From positions 8,895,950-8,959,949 of the forward strand of contig NC_088179.1 in NCBI RefSeq assembly GCF_028769735.1: 64,000 bases of DNA, written 5' to 3'. The translations under genes were made by a program, and so were the position numbers. Source of the DNA: Zonotrichia leucophrys gambelii. Lineage: Eukaryota > Chordata > Aves > Passeriformes > Passerellidae. The notes beneath the pieces were generated by a model, which was not told the origin of the DNA, made no database searches, and saw only the letters and a list, made by a program, of their open reading frames with translations. Positions 59,001 through 64,000 of the stretch are shown here, one piece after another; position 1 is the stretch's first letter; each line of letters opens with the position of its first letter.

Positions 59001-62000
59001 AACCTTCAGGTAGGAGCGGTGGATGTCGTAGTACAGGTCAGACAGTTTCTGCATGGACACACAGACAGACAGAGGGCAGGTGAGGGCATGCCAGCACCTT
59101 GGGAAATGCCACCACAGCTCTGCACAGCCCTGCTTGCCTTAGTTGGCTTCCCAAACCTTTGCCAAGACGGCTGGATGTGCTAAGGGGACAGTTTAAACTC
59201 GTTAGCAGTCATTACAAATTCATTGCAACACTTCTGTCATCTCCTGAGGGGTTTGGTGGCAGTGGAGCCTTTGTGTGCAGGCTCACAGAGAACCATCCCA
59301 CCGCCACACAGTGCTGCTGACCTGCCAAGGTGGCAGAGAACACAAGTGCTGTTTGCCCAGGTGAGAACAAGGTGCCAACACCCCCAGTCAGCTCCCAACC
59401 CCACACAAAGATGTGCTTTCCACAGTTACCACTGAACACTTGCTCAGGATAGTGAACCCAAATTTCAGCTAACATCTGAGGATCTGCTTCCTTAGCATAC
59501 AGCTTATTGCTACCTACCACTTTGTGTCTCTTTCAATTAACCCCGAAAAATCAGTAAATGCAATTATCATCTGGCTACCCATTATGTATTGAAATTGCCA
59601 AGTAAATAAGAAACTAAGAAACCCTGAAATTGTGAAGAAATCATGCAATTTGTCAGCATTTTCTGAACTTAAATACAATCCAAATGTGCTCTTGGTTTAA
59701 AACCCATGTAAAAACCATAGCCACTGCCTAAGACAAGAGGTTTATTTGGAAGTTTTTTACAGTAACTGTTGCATTGATGCTGAAAGGAGGTAGGAAAGAC
59801 ACTAACGTTTTTATTTTCTCACAGCACAAAACATTAAAAGGAGGAATTACAGACAGGAAGAAAGAAAACATTCCTTTTAAAGAAAGCACATTTTTTCCCT
59901 AAAAGTTTTGATCTTTACTGTTGCCTTAGGATAATTAAAAAGACCCAAATCAAACACCCACTTACTTTAAAGTCCCTCTGCTTTTCACAAACAGCAATGA
60001 TGGGCTTGTTGACCTCAGCAATAAGCTCATATCTCTCAGATTTCCAGAGGTAGTCAACACACAATTCCAGCTGCTCCACAAGGATATTCTGCAATTTCAC
60101 AAACACAAATAGTTCAGTGACATCACAGCCAGTGGCATTTAATTAATAGCAATGCAGCAAAAGCACATACCCACTACTTCATTTTTATTCTGGAACTTTT
60201 ATATTAAGGTTTATTGCAATTGCACAATGTTTAATCAAGTATTGGTGACATGGCTCTTCTTTAGTAAAAAAACCCTGAAATAACAGTAACATGAAAATAC
60301 TTGACATCTCACGCAGAATAATGGGTTTGCTTCATGGCTTTCCCCTGCCCTGAATTTCAGCTCTGGTACTTTATGCTGTCCTTAGCTAAACACCATGCAA
60401 CAGCTGTGACATTTCACTCAAAAGCTGTGTGCCTTTTAACATTGCCTGAGTACACTCACTCTAATTTGCTGCAACATGCACAGGATTCCACTAGAAACAA
60501 CATTCTGTTAATACAGAACATGTATATAAATGTTAACATTGCTGACCTCATTATAGGGAGTATCTTGCATCCCAGAGTCTTCCTTCATAGCACCTTCTTC
60601 TTTAATGTTGGGGGTGATGCTCAGAAAAGCAGGCCATCCCATGGAAAACAAGCCTTGAAGTGCAAGTCACAAGAAAGGCTGTTAATGACTCAGTGACCAG
60701 ATACTTCAGTAAGTTACTAGATGCCACTAAAACAGAGCTGATGAGTTAATTTCTTTTGCAGCCCAAGTAATGAGAAGCACAAATGGAGCTGATGGAATTT
60801 ATAAGACTATTCCACATTTTCCTCATTGGTATAAATTCACTTCTCCAGACAAAGGGGAATGCCAGCATTCTCCTGATGCCAAAGAGATGTTACTCCTCTC
60901 TTTGGCATTTTGGCTCCTGAGCTCTAAGCGCAGGCAGCCTGGCAAAGCTCCATGTGCAACACTCCTTGTGCAGGAATGACCCTGGCAGGCTGAGGGGACA
61001 CAATTCCCACCTGGGGAGCCTGCAGGTGTCCCCCCTGTCAGTCCCCAGGACTGCACAGCCCAGGAGAGGCGGCTCCAGGCCACACTGGCAGTGGCTTTCC
61101 TGTCCTGCCCTGGCTCAGCAGTCACAGCCAAGGGACTCCCCTGCAGAAAGCTCTGGCTGGTGGCACCAGCTGTGGATGGAAAGGCTCATAAGGAATAAAA
61201 CTGAGCTTAAATCGAGTGTTTGCTAAGCTGAGGCCTTCAGTACCACGGTTGCAGCACAAACAACTTGCACAGGCATCACTTTACAGATCAGGAAGGGTCT
61301 GCCCTGCAAGGATTTTAACACTGCTCTGGAGTGGAGAAGGTAAAGCTGCCAGGGGAGGTGACAAACTCCTGACAAAGCCCATGCTTAATTTAACAGCAGG
61401 AAAATTCTACTATGGCTCAATTAAAAAAGCTAAGCCATAGTCACTGAGATGGGAGCCTCCATTCTCTCTCAAGTTTTGAAAACTGTTTAAGAACAGGTTC
61501 AAAATCACCCAAGTTCTTCACTCCAGCCACTATAATCTTTATCCAGGCAAAGTCTTTTAACACTACTGAACTGTCTCACAACTATTGCTCTTCACAGAAA
61601 GCTTCCTTCTAAAAGGATGCATTTTTTCATCTTGTTCACAGACACTTCCAAATGTATTGAAGGACTATAGTCTTTCCATGTTTTCTCTTTCCCAGATATT
61701 TGCCCTTGACCCTGGAAATTGCTCTTTGTGGAAATTGCTAAAATATCTCATGCTGAGAATTACTATGAAATACAGATATTATAAACTAAATAACCATTGG
61801 CATAGAAGCATTAAAAATATAAGCCTCCACTTTATTTTTAAATATGTATCATAGATTTAAAAAAAACCCCTTTATCTATACTAAGTTACATATGGACAAC
61901 CAGATATTAATTCCACTCCCCTGCCCTCCCAGCTTTGGACAGCCAAGGAATTGGACATGGATTTGCATGCTAAACACCAATTGACCCAAGAGGGATTTTC

Positions 62001-63619
62001 CTGCTGCAAAAGCCCATAACCAGAGACATTCTGAGCAATCCATCAAACCAGCCAAAGAGCATCAGCAAAGGAACTCATGATGTTTCCAACATTATTTTCT
62101 ATAACAGCCTTCAACATGCACTAGAAACAGGTTTGATTTGGTTGATATTTTTCCAGATCAGTTGGAAATCAGCAGTTTGATGTCTTAATCATGTTATTTG
62201 ACCCACAAACAGGCACGGTTAGAGCACTCACTTCCTCCATTGTGAGTTGTTAGTAACACATTACTATCAGAGACTTGAGCATCTTCCAGGAGCATACGTG
62301 AGGTACAAATCTTTTCCATTTTCCAGTAACCTATGATATTGTAAGATGGTATTAGTATACTGCTACTGGTATGTGTTAATACATGCATATTTAATAACAA
62401 CAGACTGACAAGTGAAGCATTCTCCATTAGCACTAGCTTGCTAAACATTTAATTAAACCTCTTTACACAAAACACACTTTCACTGTTCCAGTCTAAGATC
62501 AGCATTTATGACATATTTTAAAAATAAAACATTTGGGAAGAATTCAAGCTGCTTTAAGAATACTTTACATATAGGGAAGGAAAGCAGGATAGCCAAAAAT
62601 TATTTCGAACAGTAAGATTTATGGATATACCGTTGGTTATGGATATGTTGATCTTACCTTTTCTCTTCAGGTACTCTGCAATGAGAGCAGCAATATGAAT
62701 ATAGCACATAGCAGCCTGAAACAAGAGACCAACATACATGGATATGTTAAAATACCCAGAATTACAGCACACATGTGATAAGGAGCATTTACTTTCAGCA
62801 CTGCCAAATCATGAGGCAGACAAGGGAAGACAAAAGTAATCAAAGAAAATAAAGGACTAAATGATGACAGCCTCCTCAAGTATGAATTTCACGAGGTGTT
62901 TTACATAAATGCATAGATTTTCTCAAGAAACCTATTAAGATGACTTAGTAAATAAGGTATCCCTGAGTTATGCAGTGGAATTTTGTATCACCCATTTAGT
63001 CTTTGATGAACATGACAAGGCATTATAAGCAAAGCTCCTCTCCTGGGCCATCGTGGGGGAGAAGAAAATCCTTTCTGTGGGTTACTCACTGCCCATGACC
63101 TCCTATACACCACAGCTACTGTGCCTGTTAGGGGTAGGCAGCAGGGTTACACTGCCCTGAGCTTCCCTGTCAGACAGTTTCAGGTCTTGCTCCAGCATGT
63201 ACCAGGCACTCAAGGTCAGGCAAGCTGAGATAAGCAGATCACATCCCCAGGTGTTTTCCAACCTCTACTCCTCTGATTTCCAATATATGAGAGACACTGT
63301 ATGATTCCCTTAACTCACTACTGCTGTCAGTGTTCCAAAGCCCTTTCATCAGAACAGCTCAGCCTAAAGACAATTTGATTCCCTGTTCATTTATTCACAT
63401 TACCTCTGACAAATCTCCGTTTCTTGCGTGAATCTTGGCCATGCTTTCGAGCCACGTCCTGCGTAGCTCAGGGGTGCTGGCATAGGAATTGGCCAGGCTG
63501 TACTGCAGGTCCACCAGCATCTCAGGGTCCTTCTCGTGCTCCTTCATCTGAGCTGTGGCCATCAGAACCGTCCTGATGCGCTTGGTCAGATCCTTCACCT
63601 CTGCTGGGAAATTAACGTT
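46965..63619 (-). CDS. DOCK10: DOCK-D (zizimin) Rho-GTPase exchange factor, 3' part, 12 coding exons
   Basis: Guanine-nucleotide exchange factor that loads GTP onto Cdc42/Rac-type GTPases. The window holds the last 541 codons plus stop; the gene continues past the right edge. Visible are most of the DHR2 catalytic domain: the helical lobe A start ([20 protein letters not shown]), the linker [20 protein letters not shown], lobe B ([51 protein letters not shown]) and lobe C with the nucleotide-sensor loop ([20 protein letters not shown]). All 12 exons join in frame. The linker after YLKRKG (YWKMEKICT...) and [19 protein letters not shown] separate it from DOCK9. DOCK10 versus DOCK11 is decided mainly by the neighbouring CCDC195, so the exact member is less sure than the family. 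The C terminus ends TPANPDA. Confidence 0.88.
50118..50256 (-). CDS. DOCK10: DOCK10 exon: [18 protein letters not shown]...VMNEQ
   Basis: Acceptor TTGGTGCTTGCAG, donor GTGAGA. It encodes [20 protein letters not shown] and [16 protein letters not shown], the final DHR2 helices. Intron DNA between 47085 and 50117 shows no other exon. Confidence 0.93.
50594..50694 (-). CDS. DOCK10: DOCK10 exon: [16 protein letters not shown]...EIFR
   Basis: Acceptor TTTCTCACACAG, donor GTAAAC. It encodes the second half of the nucleotide-sensor loop and [20 protein letters not shown]. Confidence 0.94.
51234..51424 (-). CDS. DOCK10: DOCK10 exon: [10 protein letters not shown]...[10 protein letters not shown]
   Basis: Acceptor CTCTTGAGTAG after a long pyrimidine tract; the phase-1 codon completes Thr. 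Donor GTAATG. It encodes [38 protein letters not shown] and the start of the sensor loop. Confidence 0.94.
53427..53637 (-). CDS. DOCK10: DOCK10 exon: [18 protein letters not shown]...[11 protein letters not shown]
   Basis: Acceptor TTTTCCTGCAG, donor GTACGT. It encodes much of DHR2 lobe B, including [20 protein letters not shown]. It is GC-rich compared with neighbouring exons. The 53638-53944 intron and the 51425-53426 intron hold nothing recognisable. Confidence 0.95.
53945..54091 (-). CDS. DOCK10: DOCK10 exon: [18 protein letters not shown]...QDSNK
   Basis: Acceptor TTCTAAACAG, donor GTATGA. It encodes 49 residues ([20 protein letters not shown] ... IIQDSNK) in phase 0. Confidence 0.95.
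54092..58934 (-). other. DOCK10 intron of 4.8 kb
   Basis: I looked for an alternative exon between YRVAFYGQ and GFFEEEEG, because DOCK9 can carry an insert there, and found none I can support. The open frames in 54477-58862 lack family matches. Confidence 0.5.
58935..59048 (-). CDS. DOCK10: DOCK10 exon: [18 protein letters not shown]...YRVAFYGQ
   Basis: Acceptor GTGTCCATGCAG, donor GTAAGT. It encodes 38 residues: [38 protein letters not shown]. Confidence 0.95.
59966..60088 (-). CDS. DOCK10: DOCK10 exon: [18 protein letters not shown]...EKQRDFK
   Basis: Acceptor GTGAAATTGCAG, donor GTAAGT. It encodes [20 protein letters not shown] and [15 protein letters not shown] in phase 0. Confidence 0.95.
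60547..60653 (-). CDS. DOCK10: DOCK10 exon: [18 protein letters not shown]...TPYNE
   Basis: Acceptor TTGCACTTCAAG, donor GTCAGC. It encodes [20 protein letters not shown] and [13 protein letters not shown], a strongly conserved DOCK-D segment. Confidence 0.93.
62232..62330 (-). CDS. DOCK10: DOCK10 exon: [18 protein letters not shown]...TTHNGG
   Basis: Acceptor CAATATCATAG, donor GTGAGT. It encodes [19 protein letters not shown] and [13 protein letters not shown], a less conserved linker of the DOCK10/11 type that DOCK9 lacks. Phase 1 in and out. Intron sequence 60654-62231 shows no other exon. Confidence 0.88.
62658..62715 (-). CDS. DOCK10: DOCK10 exon: [19 protein letters not shown]
   Basis: Acceptor CTCTTGTTTCAG, donor GTAAGA. 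A 58-nt exon encoding [19 protein letters not shown], a hydrophobic DHR2 helix. Confidence 0.94.
63404..63619 (-). CDS. DOCK10: DOCK10 exon: [18 protein letters not shown]...NGDLSE
   Basis: Acceptor TATCTTTCCCAAAG, donor GTAATG. It encodes 72 residues starting [20 protein letters not shown] and ending [13 protein letters not shown]. This is the most 5' exon of the gene inside the window; 63620-64000 is intron. Confidence 0.93.
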
Positions 63620-64000
63620 CTTTGGGAAAGATAAGCAATGCATCACTGAAACCATCCACAGAGCCCCATGCTGCACCCCCAAACAAGACAAAGTTCTGCT
63701 TACAGAGGGCCTCCATCCCCTCCCTAGCTGGGCAGGCTTTGGAGCAGTCACAGCTCCAGAGCATGCACACACTGCACACAAACCCTGGGTGCTTTTTCCT
63801 GATGTCTCACAGCACTGTAAGATGGCCCAAGTCAGTCATCTGTTCCACTGCCATGTGCAATAACCCTGCTGAAGGCAGGGAACTGGAACAAGTGTCCCTC
63901 AATTGCTTACTGGGTCCAGAACTGGATCCCTGCACACTTTCCTCTGAGCAACAGCACTGTGTGCTATAGATAGTCCTGCTTAACTACACTCCCAGCATGT

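Noticed and set aside
46965..63619. DOCK gene as DOCK9 (13q side, which would fit mammalian GUCY1B2's chromosome)
   Set aside because: The [13 protein letters not shown] linker, [19 protein letters not shown] and [10 protein letters not shown] differ from the DOCK9 DHR2 I recall (VMHSGRRLLGTYFRV, HVIPFFDEKE). DOCK11 remains possible on sequence alone.
1..64000. CRISPR arrays, operons, tRNA or rRNA genes
   Set aside because: None seen; the sequence is a vertebrate nuclear locus with spliced genes.

Overview
The window is vertebrate nuclear DNA and almost certainly from a bird, probably a songbird. The genes are split into short exons with GT-AG introns and have CpG-island promoters. The repeats are CR1 LINE fragments and solo endogenous-retrovirus LTRs of types I associate with passerine genomes. 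No bacterial, viral or organellar gene set is present, and most long open frames are chance frames in introns, repeats or GC-rich sequence.

Layout. Positions 1-10600 hold no recognisable gene, only a solo LTR (8901-9302) with a perfect 6-bp target-site duplication. A CpG island (about 10600-11970) contains exon 1 of a plus-strand soluble guanylyl cyclase beta-2-type gene (GUCY1B2). Its 16 coding exons run from 11229 to 27740 and give an intact 757-residue protein: heme-binding H-NOX, PAS-like HNOBA, coiled coil, class III cyclase domain and a C-terminal CaaX box (CTLL). The gene has a start codon that ends exon 1, a GC-AG intron, a NAGNAG acceptor, and an 86-bp tandem duplication that copies the acceptor and start of exon 10. 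Positions 27900-32070 are intergenic, with a second solo LTR (29958-30576). On the minus strand, 32071-36915 holds a small coiled-coil gene that I recognise as the orthologue of CCDC195 (three coding exons, CpG-island promoter). Positions 37030-46960 are intergenic, with a duplicated 186-bp unit and a minisatellite. From 46965 to the right edge the minus strand carries the last 12 coding exons (541 codons plus stop) of a DOCK-D (zizimin) Rho-GTPase exchange factor, best matched to DOCK10: most of the catalytic DHR2 domain and the C terminus.

How the genes relate. The cyclase makes cGMP from GTP when its heme binds NO. DOCK10 activates Cdc42/Rac-type GTPases. CCDC195 has no known function. I see no shared pathway, so the interest is positional. 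As I recall, CCDC195 and DOCK10 are neighbours at human 2q36, while mammalian GUCY1B2 lies at 13q14 in what looks like a paralogous block. A beta-2 cyclase beside CCDC195-DOCK10 may therefore be a second, genome-duplication-derived beta-2 gene that mammals lost, or a relocated GUCY1B2. That is the strongest lead here.
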